Shown: positions 22,130 to 32,744, numbered from the stretch's first letter. The stretch is 58,609 bases of DNA from an uncultured Faecalibacterium sp. (GCA_904394215.1 CAJFNF010000014.1:1-58609), one strand, 5' to 3'. Program-made: numbers and translations. The notes: generated from the sequence alone by a model not told the origin.

Positions 22130-24163
22130 ATGAGCAATACGACCACGGCCGGGTATCCGGCATACACCGAATTCCTGCCCATCTGCCGGGAGGATATGGA
22201 AAAGCGGGGCTGGGACCAGCTGGACTTTGTGGTGGTGGGCGGCGACGCCTATGTGGACCACCCCAGCTTTGGCACCGCCATCATCAGCCGCCTGCTGGAA
22301 GCCGAGGGCTACCGGGTGGGCGTTCTGGCCCAGCCCCGGTACACCGACTGCGAGGACTTCAAGCGGTTCGGCAAACCCAAATACGGTTTCTTCATCGGCG
22401 GCGGCAATGTGGACAGCATGGTCAGCCACTACTCGGTGGCCAAGATCCCCCGGGCCGAGGATGAGTACTCCCCCGGCGGCAAGGCCGGGGGCCGCCCCGA
22501 CCGCAGCGCCACCGTCTACACCCGGCTGGCCAAGGAGGCCTACCCCGACCTGCCGGTGATCCTGGGAGGCCTGGAGGCCTCCCTGCGGCGGTTCGCCCAT
22601 TACGACTACTGGCTGGACACTGTCCTGCCCAGCATCGCCGAGGATTCGGGGGCCGACCTGATCAGCTTCGGCATGGGCGAGCACCAGACGGTGGAGATTG
22701 CCCGCCGGCTGGCCGCCGGGGAACCCATCGACACCATCACCGACGTGGACGGCACCTGCTATATGACCGATTTCGACCACCTGCCCGCCCACTATGTGGA
22801 GTGCGCCGGCTACCGGAAGGTGGCCTCGGACAAGGTGGCCTATGCCAAGGCCTGCCGGATCCAGATGGACAACCAGGATGTGGTCAGCGGCCAGATCATC
22901 GTCCAGAAGCAGAGCGAGAAATACCTGGTCCAGAACCTCCCCGCCAAGCCCCTGGTCCGCTGGGAGCTGGACAAGGTCTACGCCCTGCCCTACACCCGCC
23001 GGTACCACCCCATCTATGAGTCCATGGGCGGGGTGCCCGCCATCCGGGAGGTGCAGTTCTCCATCATCCAGAACCGGGGCTGCTTCGGCGGGTGCAACTT
23101 CTGCGCCATCCAGCTCCACCAGGGCCGGCGGGTCACCAGCCGCAGCGCCGACAGCATTGTGGCCGAGGCCGAGCAGATGACCCACGAGCCCGATTTCAAG
23201 GGCTACATCCACGACATCGGCGGCCCCACCGCCAACTTCCGGTTCCCCTCCTGCGGCCAGCAGATGAAAAAGGGCATGTGCACCGGCGGCAAGCACTGCC
23301 TGGCCCCCCAGGCCTGCCCCCATCTGATTGTGGACCACAAGGACTACCTGAACATCCTGCGCCGGGTGCGGGCCCTGCCGGGGGTCAAGAAGGTGTTTGT
23401 CCGCAGCGGCATCCGGTTTGACTACCTGATGGCCGACCCCGACGACACCTTCTTCAAGGAGCTGGTGGAGTACCATGTGTCGGGCCAGCTGAAGGTGGCC
23501 CCCGAGCACTGCGCCCCCAACACCCTGGCCTACATGGGCAAGCCCCCCATCGAGGTGTTCAACAAGTTCAAGGACAAATTCTATGAGCTGAGCAAAAAGG
23601 CGGGGAAGAAGCAGTACCTGGTGCCCTACCTGATGTCCAGCCACCCGGGCAGCACCCTGAAGGACGCGGTCTATCTGGCCGAGTACCTGTACAAAAACCA
23701 CATGCGGCCCGAGCAGGTCCAGGACTTCTATCCTACTCCCGGCACCGTCAGCACCTGCATGTTCTACACCGGCCTGGACCCCTATACCCTCAAGCCGGTG
23801 TTTGTGGAAAAGACCCCCGAGGGCAAGGCCCTGCAGCGGGCCCTGCTCCAGTACTATGAGCCCCGGAACGCCGAGAAGGTGATCAAGGCCCTGCGGATCA
23901 CCCACCGGGAAGACCTGATCCCCCTGCTGGTGCCGGCAGCGGGCCGCCGCGCAGTCCAGCGGGGCGCCAAGCGGGCCGAAGCCCGGGACGTCACCATCCA
24001 CCCGGACGGCACCTACACCGTCCATTCCAAAGGGGCAGGCCGCAGTGAAAAGGCCGCCGGCCGCAAGCCGGTGCCGGGGGCCCGGTTTGCACCCCGGACT
24101 GCACCCAAAAAGACAGCCAAAAAGGAGGGCGGGGGCCCCGGCTCCCGCAAGGGCAAGAAATGA
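22130..24163 (+). CDS. YgiQ-family radical SAM protein (677 aa)
   Basis: Large radical S-adenosylmethionine protein of the YgiQ (UPF0313) family, whose reaction is unknown. The N-terminal domain (about 1-300) includes VVVGGDAYVDHPSFG and GGLEASLRRFAHYDYW; the radical SAM core begins with CFGGCNFC (about 317-324, the CX3CX2C iron-sulfur ligands), then DIGGPTANF and VAPEH; the C-terminus is basic and disordered (RSEKAAGRKP to the end). The start at 22130 follows AGGAAG. The upstream ftsK stop is 8 nt away, and the downstream lipoprotein gene overlaps by 4 nt (ATGA), indicating a translationally coupled cluster. Confidence 0.93.
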   Translation: MSNTTTAGYPAYTEFLPICREDMEKRGWDQLDFVVVGGDAYVDHPSFGTAIISRLLEAEGYRVGVLAQPRYTDCEDFKRFGKPKYGFFIGGGNVDSMVSHYSVAKIPRAEDEYSPGGKAGGRPDRSATVYTRLAKEAYPDLPVILGGLEASLRRFAHYDYWLDTVLPSIAEDSGADLISFGMGEHQTVEIARRLAAGEPIDTITDVDGTCYMTDFDHLPAHYVECAGYRKVASDKVAYAKACRIQMDNQDVVSGQIIVQKQSEKYLVQNLPAKPLVRWELDKVYALPYTRRYHPIYESMGGVPAIREVQFSIIQNRGCFGGCNFCAIQLHQGRRVTSRSADSIVAEAEQMTHEPDFKGYIHDIGGPTANFRFPSCGQQMKKGMCTGGKHCLAPQACPHLIVDHKDYLNILRRVRALPGVKKVFVRSGIRFDYLMADPDDTFFKELVEYHVSGQLKVAPEHCAPNTLAYMGKPPIEVFNKFKDKFYELSKKAGKKQYLVPYLMSSHPGSTLKDAVYLAEYLYKNHMRPEQVQDFYPTPGTVSTCMFYTGLDPYTLKPVFVEKTPEGKALQRALLQYYEPRNAEKVIKALRITHREDLIPLLVPAAGRRAVQRGAKRAEARDVTIHPDGTYTVHSKGAGRSEKAAGRKPVPGARFAPRTAPKKTAKKEGGGPGSRKGKK

Positions 24164-25296
24164 AACAGAACACCATGATGGGGCGGCTGATGCGCCGCCT
24201 GACGGCCCTGGCCCTGGCGGCAGCCCTGGTTCTCAGCCTGGCGGGCTGCCAGGACCTGGCCGCCCTGATGGGCCAGAACACCACCGCTTCTGCGGCCTCC
24301 CCGGCCACAACCCCGGCGGAGGGCAGCAGCTTCACCGTAAACTTCATCGACGTGGGCCAGGCCCTCAGCGTCCTGGTGACCTGTGACGGCCAGAGCATGC
24401 TGTACGACGGCGGCAACGTGGCGGACGGCAGCCTGGTGGTGTCCTACCTCCAGAGCGCCGGGGTGTCCCGGCTGGAGTACGTCATCTGCAGCCACGCCCA
24501 CGAGGACCATGTGGGCGGCCTGGCGGCGGTGCTGGCCAAGTTCCCGGCGGGGCACGTCTACGCCCCTGTCACCGAGAATGACACCCAGTGCTTCCAGGAC
24601 TTTGTCAAGTACACCCAGCAGCAGGGCCTGTCGGTGGAAATCCCCCCGGTGGGCACCAGCTGGCAGCTGGGCAGCGCCACCGTCCAGGTGATCGGCCCGG
24701 TGGCCCAGTATGACGACACCAACGACACCTCTCTGGTGGTGCGGGTGGACTACGGCTCCACCAGCCTGCTGCTGACCGGCGACATGGAGCAGAAGGCGGA
24801 GGATGACCTGGTGGCCTCGGGGGCGCCCCTGGATGCGGATATCCTCCAGGTGGGGCACCACGGCAGCGAGACTTCCACCGGCTATGTGTTTCTGAACGCA
24901 GTGCTGCCCGAGGTGGCGGTGATCTCGGTGGGGGCAGGCAACAGCTACGGCCACCCCAGTGAAAACACCCTCAGCCGCCTGCGTGATGCAGGGGCGGACG
25001 TCTGGCGCACCGACCTGGCTGGGACGGTGACCATCACCAGCGACGGCACCAACTACACCGTGTCCAGCGAGAAGTACGCTGCCCCCGAGCAGCAGAACCC
25101 CACCCTCACCGACGGCAGCGGTCAGCAGAGCAGCTCCACCCAGACCATCCAGGCCTATGTGGGCAACGTCAACTCCAAGAAGTTCCACCTGCCCAGCTGC
25201 GCCAACCTGCCCGACCCGGCCAACCAGGTCCTGTTCTCCAGCTACGAGGAGGCCATCCAGGCGGGCTACACCCCCTGCGGCAACTGCCTGGGCTGA
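24160..25296 (+). CDS. metallo-beta-lactamase-fold lipoprotein, ComEC-C-terminal-like (378 aa)
   Basis: Exported lipoprotein: a signal peptide with lipobox LSLAGC (lipidated Cys30), then a metallo-beta-lactamase fold like the C-terminal hydrolase domain of the competence protein ComEC. Visible are FIDVGQALS, the metal ligands HAHEDH (112-117), LLLTGDM and VGHHGSETS. The last 45 residues form a small Cys/His module (KKFHLPSCANL ... GYTPCGNC) resembling Ada-type metal-binding or DNA-binding tails seen on such proteins. The start overlaps the ygiQ stop as ATGA. It is anchored outside the membrane and could be an extracellular nuclease or phosphodiesterase; this is inferred from the family only. 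Confidence 0.88.
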   Translation: MKQNTMMGRLMRRLTALALAAALVLSLAGCQDLAALMGQNTTASAASPATTPAEGSSFTVNFIDVGQALSVLVTCDGQSMLYDGGNVADGSLVVSYLQSAGVSRLEYVICSHAHEDHVGGLAAVLAKFPAGHVYAPVTENDTQCFQDFVKYTQQQGLSVEIPPVGTSWQLGSATVQVIGPVAQYDDTNDTSLVVRVDYGSTSLLLTGDMEQKAEDDLVASGAPLDADILQVGHHGSETSTGYVFLNAVLPEVAVISVGAGNSYGHPSENTLSRLRDAGADVWRTDLAGTVTITSDGTNYTVSSEKYAAPEQQNPTLTDGSGQQSSSTQTIQAYVGNVNSKKFHLPSCANLPDPANQVLFSSYEEAIQAGYTPCGNCLG

Positions 25297-25315
25297 CTTT
25301 CTGCAGATTCGATCC

Positions 25316-25346
25316 GGCCCGCCTGCCTGTCTGGGGCAGGCGGGCC
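25316..25346 (+). terminator. hairpin after the ftsK-ygiQ-lipoprotein unit
   Basis: GGCCCGCCTGCC pairs perfectly with GGCAGGCGGGCC around a 7-nt loop. There is no good U-tract (TGGATTTGG follows), so termination is probable but not certain. Confidence 0.55.
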
Positions 25347-25396
25347 TGGATTTGGCCCATGCCCTAGAAGTATGGTAGGATATACGGCAGAAGCAT

Positions 25397-25425
25397 TTGT
25401 CTTCCGGGCGGTTTGGTGCTATGCT
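25397..25425 (+). promoter_or_regulatory. sigma-A promoter of the amino-acid ABC operon
   Basis: TTGTCT (25397-25402), a 17-bp spacer and TATGCT (25420-25425), 71 nt before the permease start. Confidence 0.65.
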
Positions 25426-25495
25426 AAACACGTCCCGGACTGCTTTTGGGGCTGCTGTTTCCTGAAGATATCGCTTGATCGAGAAGGATTCCAAG

Positions 25496-26179
25496 ATGTT
25501 TGAGACACTGTTGCAAAACCGCACCGTACAGGTGCTGATTGAATCGTTTCCCCGCATTCTGCTGCCGGGCCTGGCGGTGACCATCCCCCTGACGGTGCTG
25601 GCCTTTGCTTTGGGCCTGGTGATTGCCTCGGCGGTGGCCCTGGTCCAGTTCGCCCATGTGCCGGTGCTCCGGCAGCTGGCCCGGGTGTATATCTGGGTGG
25701 TGCGGGGCACCCCGCTGCTGGTCCAGCTGTTTGTGATCTTCTACGGCCTGCCCAGCATGGGGATTGTGCTGGACGCCTTTCCCACGGCGGTGATCGCCTT
25801 TTCCATCAACGAGGGCGCCTACTGCGCCGAGACCCTCCGGGCGGCGCTGGAATCGGTGCCCGCAGGCCAGCTGGAAGCCGGCTACTGCGTGGGGATGTCC
25901 TGGTGGCAGGTGATGCGGCGGATCATCCTGCCCCAGGCCCTGCGCACCGCTTTCCCGCCCCTGTCCAACTCCCTGATCGGCATGGTGAAGGACACCTCCC
26001 TGGCCTCCAATATCACGGTGGCCGAGATGTTCATGGCCACCCAGCGGGTGGCGTCCTATACCTACCAGTTCCTGCCGGTCTACTGTGAGCTGGCGGTGGT
26101 CTATCTGCTCTTCTGCACCGTCCTGACCTGGGTGCAGAAGCAGGGCGAAAAGTACCTCAACGCCCACGGATTCAACTGA
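25496..26179 (+). CDS. polar amino-acid ABC transporter permease (227 aa)
   Basis: HisM/GlnP-type inner-membrane subunit. It has about five membrane helices and the ABC-coupling EAA loop EAGYCVGMSWWQVMRRIILPQA at its usual place two thirds along (about residues 130-150), preceded by VVRGTPLLVQL and SINEGAYCAETLR, both typical of amino-acid permeases. The start is the ATG at 25496; a TTG seven codons upstream is in frame. First gene of a permease, ATPase, binding-protein operon that looks complete, with a single permease acting as homodimer. Confidence 0.94.
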   Translation: MFETLLQNRTVQVLIESFPRILLPGLAVTIPLTVLAFALGLVIASAVALVQFAHVPVLRQLARVYIWVVRGTPLLVQLFVIFYGLPSMGIVLDAFPTAVIAFSINEGAYCAETLRAALESVPAGQLEAGYCVGMSWWQVMRRIILPQALRTAFPPLSNSLIGMVKDTSLASNITVAEMFMATQRVASYTYQFLPVYCELAVVYLLFCTVLTWVQKQGEKYLNAHGFN

Positions 26180-26193
26180 GGAGGGAATGTTCC

Positions 26194-26937
26194 ATGCCCA
26201 TGCTGGAAGTACATCAGATCCACAAATCCTTTGGGGACCGGGAAGTCCTGAAAGGGGTTGACCTGTCGGTGGAAAAGGGCGAGGTGGTGGCCATCCTGGG
26301 CCCTTCGGGCTCGGGCAAAACCACCCTGCTGCGCTGCATCAACTTTTTGGAAAAGGCGGGCAGCGGCACCCTGGTCTTTGACGGGGAGAGCTTTGACCTG
26401 GCCCATATTTCCCACAAGGATATTGCCCGGCTCCGCCGCAAGACCGCCTTTGTGTTCCAGAGCTACAACCTGTTCCGGAACAAGACGGTGCTCCAGAACG
26501 TTACCGAGGGGCTGATCGTGGCCCGCCGGATGCCCAAGGCCCAGGCCGAGGAAATCGCGGTCCAGATGCTGGAAAAGGTGGGGATGGCCGACCGGTGCAG
26601 CCAGTATCCCCACCAGCTGTCGGGGGGCCAGCAGCAGCGGGTGGCCATTGCCCGGGCCCTGGCCACCAACCCCGAGATCATCTATTTTGACGAGCCCACC
26701 TCGGCCCTGGACCCCGAGCTCACCGGCGAGGTGCTGGGGGTCATGCGCCAGCTGGCCGCCGAGGGGATGACCATGCTGGTGGTGACCCACGAGATGGCCT
26801 TTGCCCGGGATGTGTCCAGCCAGGTGATTTTCATGGAGGACGGCCGTGTTGTCGAGAGCGCCCCCTCCGCCCAGTTCTTTGCAAACCCCAAGCAGGAGCG
26901 CACCCGCGCCTTCCTGAGCCGCATTGCCAACCGATAA
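26194..26937 (+). CDS. polar amino-acid ABC transporter ATP-binding protein (247 aa)
   Basis: GlnQ/HisP-type ATPase energising uptake. Walker A GPSGSGKT (36-43), Q-loop [11 protein letters not shown] signature [14 protein letters not shown], Walker [13 protein letters not shown] and H-loop VVTHEM are all present, so it should be active. GAGGAGGG lies upstream of the ATG. It sits 14 nt after the permease and 25 nt before the binding protein. Confidence 0.96.
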   Translation: MPMLEVHQIHKSFGDREVLKGVDLSVEKGEVVAILGPSGSGKTTLLRCINFLEKAGSGTLVFDGESFDLAHISHKDIARLRRKTAFVFQSYNLFRNKTVLQNVTEGLIVARRMPKAQAEEIAVQMLEKVGMADRCSQYPHQLSGGQQQRVAIARALATNPEIIYFDEPTSALDPELTGEVLGVMRQLAAEGMTMLVVTHEMAFARDVSSQVIFMEDGRVVESAPSAQFFANPKQERTRAFLSRIANR

Positions 26938-26962
26938 CCCAAGAGAAAGAGGAAAACCTGTT

Positions 26963-27838
26963 ATGAAGAGAAAGACCTTTATTTCGCTGATGGCTGTCAT
27001 GGCCGCCGCCGGCGTCCTGGAGCTGTCGGGATGCTCCTCCAATCCTTCCGCTGCCGCCGGCAGCACAGCCGCTTCGGGCGCTGCATCCAGCGCCGCCTCG
27101 GGGGCTGCTTCGGGGGCCTCGGCCGACCGTCTGGAGGCTGCCCGCCAGCGGGGCACCCTGATTGTGGCCATGGAGGGCGCCTGGTCCCCCTGGACCTACC
27201 ACGACGACACCGACACCCTGGTGGGCTACGACGTGGAGGTTTCCCGGGCCATTGCCGAGTACATGGGCCTGGAGCCCGAGTATGTGGAAGGCGAGTGGGA
27301 CGGCCTGTTTGCAGGCCTGGATGCCGGCCGTTACGACATCGTCTGCAACGGCGTGGAGGTGACCGAGGAGCGCCGGAAGAGCTATGACTTCTCGGAGCCC
27401 TATGCCTATATCCACACCGCCCTGGCGGTCCGTTCGGACAACACCGACATCACCAGCTTTGAGGATTTGGCCGGCAAGACCACCTGCAACTCCATCGCCA
27501 GCACCTACATGACCCTGGCCGAGAGCTACGGCGCCGAGGTGCTGGGTGTGGACACCCTGGATGAAACCATCCAGATGCTGCTGTCCGGCCGTGTGGACGC
27601 CACCCTCAACGCCGACGTCTCCTTCTACGATTACCTGAACGTCCATCCGGACGCCCAGTTCAAGATCGTGGCCCAGACCGAGGAGGCCAGCCACGTCTGC
27701 ATCCCGGTGAAGAACGACGGCAACTCGGATACCCTGCTGGCCGCCATCAACGAGGCCATCGAGTCCCTGCGGGCCGACGGCACCCTCACCGAGATCTCTG
27801 AAAAGTACTTCGGCAGCGACATCGCCACCGAGGCCTGA
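26963..27838 (+). CDS. amino-acid ABC transporter substrate-binding lipoprotein (291 aa)
   Basis: Solute-binding protein of family 3. Lipobox LSGC with the lipidated Cys24, an Ala/Ser linker to about residue 55, then the two-lobed domain: LIVAMEGAWSPWTYHDD, VGYDVEVSRAIAEYMG, CNGVEVTEERRKSYDFSEPY and the C-terminal TLTEISEKYFG. The residues resemble cystine- or polar-amino-acid binders; the exact ligand is not assignable. The start is at 26963, where a GAGGAAA site precedes. It ends at the strong terminator 27851-27891. Confidence 0.94.
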   Translation: MKRKTFISLMAVMAAAGVLELSGCSSNPSAAAGSTAASGAASSAASGAASGASADRLEAARQRGTLIVAMEGAWSPWTYHDDTDTLVGYDVEVSRAIAEYMGLEPEYVEGEWDGLFAGLDAGRYDIVCNGVEVTEERRKSYDFSEPYAYIHTALAVRSDNTDITSFEDLAGKTTCNSIASTYMTLAESYGAEVLGVDTLDETIQMLLSGRVDATLNADVSFYDYLNVHPDAQFKIVAQTEEASHVCIPVKNDGNSDTLLAAINEAIESLRADGTLTEISEKYFGSDIATEA

Positions 27839-27850
27839 TTCTGACCTTCC

Positions 27851-27891
27851 AAGCCCCTTCCGGGTCCCCAAACCCGGAGGGGGCTTTTTTG
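27851..27891 (+). terminator. terminator of the amino-acid ABC operon
   Basis: AAGCCCC..CCGGGT pairs with ACCCGG..GGGGCTT with small internal mismatches, followed by six T residues. Confidence 0.9.
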
Positions 27892-28005
27892 GGTTGGGCA
27901 TAGCTTTTTCCGCTGGCGCATACACTGTACCCAGACTGAGGGTGCATCTCGGTACACGGCATCTTTTTCAGATACACCCTGGCAGAAGGTAGGGGAGGCG
28001 GAACT

Positions 28006-28626
28006 ATGTTTGTGGTGACATTGAACCGGACGCGGCTGCGCCAGATCGGCGTGGGCGTCATGTGCTGCGCGATGGTGGTATGCAGCGCCCTGCTGGGGCG
28101 GTACATCAGCAACCAGACGGTGACGGCGGCGGCCGGCACCGGCGGCAAAATCGAGTCGGCCCAGGATATCCAGACCTGGTTCACCGGCTATGGCATTGAG
28201 GTGGACGGGGCGTCCATCAGCGCCGACAAGGTCAAGATCCCCCGCAAGTGGGACGACAGCTTCTCGGCGTTCAACGAGGTGGTGGCCCAGAGCGGGCTGG
28301 ACCTGTCCCGCTACAAGGGCAAGACGGTGGAAAAGTGGCAGGCCCTGATCCCGGCGGCCTCCAGCGGCGAGGAAACCCGGTACGGGGTGCTGCTGGTGTA
28401 CAAGAAAAAGCCGGTGGGGGCCTATCTGCTGGCAAAGCCCTCCGGGACGGTGACAGGGCTGAAGGATGCCCAGTCGGCCATGGCCCAGGCCCAGGAGGAG
28501 GCGGCCGCCGCCATCCCCATTGACCCGGCCCAGGAGGCCTCGTGGGACCCCGGCGTCTATGCAGAAGAGAGCACAGCCCTCTATACCGACCTGCCTCTGG
28601 ACGCGGAAGGCTATCCGGTGGAGTAA
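28006..28626 (+). CDS. DUF4830 single-pass membrane protein (206 aa)
   Basis: One N-terminal membrane helix (about residues 14-34, VGVMCCAMVVCSALLGRYI), then an extracytoplasmic domain with AQDIQTWFTGYGIEVDG, IPRKWDDSFSAFNEVVAQSG and GKTVEKWQALIPA, which I recognise as the DUF4830 pattern of Clostridia. Function unknown. A Glu/Ala-rich helix and an acidic tail follow. GGGGAGG-like text precedes the ATG. It stands alone between two terminators. Confidence 0.75.
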   Translation: MFVVTLNRTRLRQIGVGVMCCAMVVCSALLGRYISNQTVTAAAGTGGKIESAQDIQTWFTGYGIEVDGASISADKVKIPRKWDDSFSAFNEVVAQSGLDLSRYKGKTVEKWQALIPAASSGEETRYGVLLVYKKKPVGAYLLAKPSGTVTGLKDAQSAMAQAQEEAAAAIPIDPAQEASWDPGVYAEESTALYTDLPLDAEGYPVE

Positions 28627-28639
28627 CTTGTCTGAACCT

Positions 28640-28677
28640 GTCGGACGCACTAAAAGTGCGATCCGACGGGATTTTTT
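28640..28677 (+). terminator. terminator of the DUF4830 gene
   Basis: GTCGGA-CGCACT pairs with AGTGCG-A-TCCGAC around AAA, followed by six T residues. The next 28678-28780 is AT-rich and empty. Confidence 0.85.
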
Positions 28678-28788
28678 GCATTTTCTGGACGGGCGTCGGA
28701 AAGCAAAAAAATAATTTTGGTGAATAATCACAAAAATCGGCGTGAAAAATTGGCAAATTAAAAGGGTGAAAAAATGCAGCGCAAGGTT

Positions 28789-28794
28789 TATAAT
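28789..28794 (+). promoter_or_regulatory. -10 element of the pts operon
   Basis: Consensus TATAAT in an AT-rich stretch. The -35 at 17 bp (GTGAAA) is poor. The leader to ptsH is about 110 nt and holds no recognised riboswitch or antiterminator. Confidence 0.5.
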
Positions 28795-28906
28795 AATGTT
28801 ATCGAAAAATGTGCGACATGTATGTACAGGGTAACATGTGTGCACAGGATTTGACAGTGCAGCTGTGCGGCTGCCAGTTTACGTCAGATGTAAGGAGAAA
28901 TGATCT

Positions 28907-29164
28907 ATGAAGGAATTCCAGTATACCGTTAAGGATGCCTGCGGCATCCATGCCCGTCCCGCCGGACTGCTTGTGAAGGTCGTCAAGGGCCACGCAAGCA
29001 CTGCTACCCTCGAGAAGGACGGCAAAAGCTGCGATATGCGCAAACTGATGGCTCTGATGGGCATGGGCGTCAAGCAGGGCGACACTGTTACCATCAAGGT
29101 TGAGGGCGACGATGAGGACGCCACTGCAGCGGACATCGAGAAGTTCATGACCGAGAACCTCTAA
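28907..29164 (+). CDS. ptsH: phosphocarrier protein HPr with Lys at position 46
   Basis: Small cytoplasmic phosphocarrier passing phosphate from enzyme I to sugar-specific PTS IIA domains. The active-site His15 sits in GIHARPAG. In Firmicutes HPr, residue 46 is normally the Ser phosphorylated by HPr kinase for CcpA-type catabolite control; here aligned by GKSCDMRKLMALMGMG it is Lys46, so that control is not possible on this protein. At 85 aa it is full length. GGAG precedes the ATG. It is the first gene of a unit with ptsI, but a hairpin with T-run lies between them. Confidence 0.95.
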   Translation: MKEFQYTVKDACGIHARPAGLLVKVVKGHASTATLEKDGKSCDMRKLMALMGMGVKQGDTVTIKVEGDDEDATAADIEKFMTENL

Positions 29165-29185
29165 GTTTGACAAACAGTTCCTGTG

Positions 29186-29216
29186 CCCTCGCGGTAACCC
29201 TGCGGGGGCTTTTTTG
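29186..29216 (+). terminator. intergenic attenuator/terminator between ptsH and ptsI
   Basis: CCCTCGC pairs with GCGGGGG (one G-T pair), followed by C and six T residues. No promoter is evident between it and ptsI, so it probably gives more ptsH than ptsI transcript. Confidence 0.75.
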
Positions 29217-29273
29217 GACGCAGTTGTCCGGCAGTGTGCGCAGAGGCTGCCGGCAAGGAGAAAGGATACAATT

Positions 29274-30965
29274 ATGCAGGTAGGTACTGGCAAAAGCGTT
29301 TTGAACGGTATTGCCATCGGCAAGATCAAAATTTACAAGAAGAAGGACACCACCATTTCCACCAAGCCCGTCACCGATACCGGCGCAGAACTGCTGCGGT
29401 TTGAGGATGCCCAGCAGAAGGCCATCCAGCAGCAGACCGCCCTGTACGAGAAGGCGCTGGACGAGGCCGGCGAGGACATCGCCGAGGTGTTCAACATCCA
29501 CGCCATGATGCTGGAGGATGACGACTTTGTGGACGCCATCCGGGAGATCATCACCAAGCAGAAGATGTGCGCAGAGTACGCCATCAAGACCGCAGGCACC
29601 AACCAGGCCGCTGTCTTTGCTGCCATGGATGACCCCTATCTCCAGGCCCGCAGCGCCGACGTGATGGATATTTCCCAGTCCATGCTGGACATCCTGCAGG
29701 GCACCGATGTGGACAGCATGCAGGGCACCGAGCCCTCCATCCTGGTGGCAGAGGATCTGGCTCCCTCTGAAACTGTCCGCCTGGACAAGAGCCTGCTGCT
29801 GGGCTTTGTGACCCGCGAGGGCAGCACCAACAGCCACACCGCCATTCTGGCCCGCAGCATGAACATCCCCGCACTGATCCAGTGCAAGGAGATCGACGAC
29901 AGCTGGGACGGCAAGATGGCTGTCATCGATGGCTACAACGCCTGTGTCTATGTGGACCCCACCCCCGACCTGCTCAAGAGCCTCCAGAAGCGCCAGCAGG
30001 AGGACAAGAAGAAGCAGGCCCTGCTCCAGGAGCTGAAGGGCAAGTCCAACACCACCCTGGACGGCAAGACCATCAACGTCTACGCCAACATCGGCGGCAT
30101 CGGCGATGTGGGTGCTGTGCAGCAGAACGACGCCGGCGGCGTGGGCCTGTTCCGGTCCGAGTTCGTTTACCTGAACAGCAAGGACTACCCCACCGAGGAG
30201 TACCAGTTTGAGGCCTACAAGCAGGTGGTGGAGACCCTGGCCCCCAAGAAGGTCATCATCCGCACCTGCGACATCGGCGCAGACAAGACGGTGGACTACA
30301 TGAAGCTGGACCACGAGGAGAACCCCGCTCTGGGCTACCGCGCCATCCGCATCTGCCTGACCCAGAAGGACTTCTTCAAGACCCAGCTGCGTGCCCTGCT
30401 GCGGGCTTCTGCCTTCGGCAACCTGGGCATCATGTTTCCCATGATCACCAGCCTGCGGGAGCTGCACGACGCCAAGAACATCCTGGACGAGTGCAAGGTG
30501 GAGCTGGCTGCTGAGGGCAAGAAGATCGGCGAGATCGAAGTGGGCACCATGATCGAGACCCCCGCCGCCGTCCTGATTGCCGACGACCTGGCCAAGGAGT
30601 GCGATTTCTTCTCCATTGGCACCAACGACCTGACCCAGTATACCTGCGCTCTGGACCGCCAGAACGCCAAGCTGGAGCCCTTCGCCAATCCCCACCACCC
30701 CGCCGTCCTGCGTGAGATCAAGATGACGGTGGATGCAGGCCATCGCCACGGCATCTGGGTGGGCATCTGCGGCGAGCTGGGCGCAGATACTTCCCTCACC
30801 GAGACCTTCCTGCGGATGGGCGTGGACGAGCTGTCGGTCAACCCCAAGAGCATCCTGCCGGTCCGCAAGAAGATCCGCAGCCTGGACCTGACCAAGCCCG
30901 CCACCGTGAACCCCGACGGTTCGGACAAGTGCAGCTGCGAGTGCCCGGCCGAAGACAAGGCCTAA
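29274..30965 (+). CDS. ptsI: PTS enzyme I (phosphoenolpyruvate-protein phosphotransferase)
   Basis: Autophosphorylates from PEP and charges HPr. The phosphorylated His is H188 in GSTNSHTAILARS; the PEP-binding barrel has GGVGLFRSEFVYL, GTMIETPAAVL, FFSIGTNDLTQY and the catalytic Cys in VGICGELGAD. At 563 aa it is normal apart from a Cys-rich tail (KCSCECPAEDKA). The start MQVGTGKS at 29274 follows AAGGAGAAAGG. It is downstream of ptsH across a partial terminator and upstream of a phospho-glucosidase gene. Confidence 0.96.
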   Translation: MQVGTGKSVLNGIAIGKIKIYKKKDTTISTKPVTDTGAELLRFEDAQQKAIQQQTALYEKALDEAGEDIAEVFNIHAMMLEDDDFVDAIREIITKQKMCAEYAIKTAGTNQAAVFAAMDDPYLQARSADVMDISQSMLDILQGTDVDSMQGTEPSILVAEDLAPSETVRLDKSLLLGFVTREGSTNSHTAILARSMNIPALIQCKEIDDSWDGKMAVIDGYNACVYVDPTPDLLKSLQKRQQEDKKKQALLQELKGKSNTTLDGKTINVYANIGGIGDVGAVQQNDAGGVGLFRSEFVYLNSKDYPTEEYQFEAYKQVVETLAPKKVIIRTCDIGADKTVDYMKLDHEENPALGYRAIRICLTQKDFFKTQLRALLRASAFGNLGIMFPMITSLRELHDAKNILDECKVELAAEGKKIGEIEVGTMIETPAAVLIADDLAKECDFFSIGTNDLTQYTCALDRQNAKLEPFANPHHPAVLREIKMTVDAGHRHGIWVGICGELGADTSLTETFLRMGVDELSVNPKSILPVRKKIRSLDLTKPATVNPDGSDKCSCECPAEDKA

Positions 30966-30973
30966 TGTCATAA

Positions 30974-32491
<1,518 letters not shown>

Positions 32492-32540
32492 AGCCTCTTT
32501 TCTGTTATCTTACAAAAAAATAATCCAAACCGTATAAAAA

Positions 32541-32575
32541 CAGGCGCCCGGCAGCAAGGCCGGGCGCCTGTTTTG
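32541..32575 (+). terminator. terminator of the GH1 gene
   Basis: CAGGCGCCCGGC pairs perfectly with GCCGGGCGCCTG around a 6-nt loop, followed by four T residues. Confidence 0.9.
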
Positions 32576-32630
32576 TCCCCCGGAAAGCTGGCGGGGAACA
32601 CGATGGCAGGCGGAAATTTGCTGAAAATAC

Positions 32631-32659
32631 TTTCCAACAATAAAGCAAAATGCTATACT
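32631..32659 (+). promoter_or_regulatory. sigma-A promoter of the CDF-aminotransferase-icd unit
   Basis: TTTCCA (32631-32636), a 17-bp spacer ending in TGC, and TATACT (32654-32659): an extended -10 promoter. Confidence 0.75.
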
Positions 32660-32744
32660 AAAGAAGTGCAGCTGCGGAAATATGCCAACGCTGCCAACAA
32701 AAGGCAGCCAAAGGGCTGCCGGTACAGAAGGGAGATTCGTTTTC

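Noticed and set aside
28852-28906. TTGACA before ptsH as a -35 element
   Set aside because: No acceptable -10 at 15-19 bp; the TATAAT at 28789-28794 is upstream of it.
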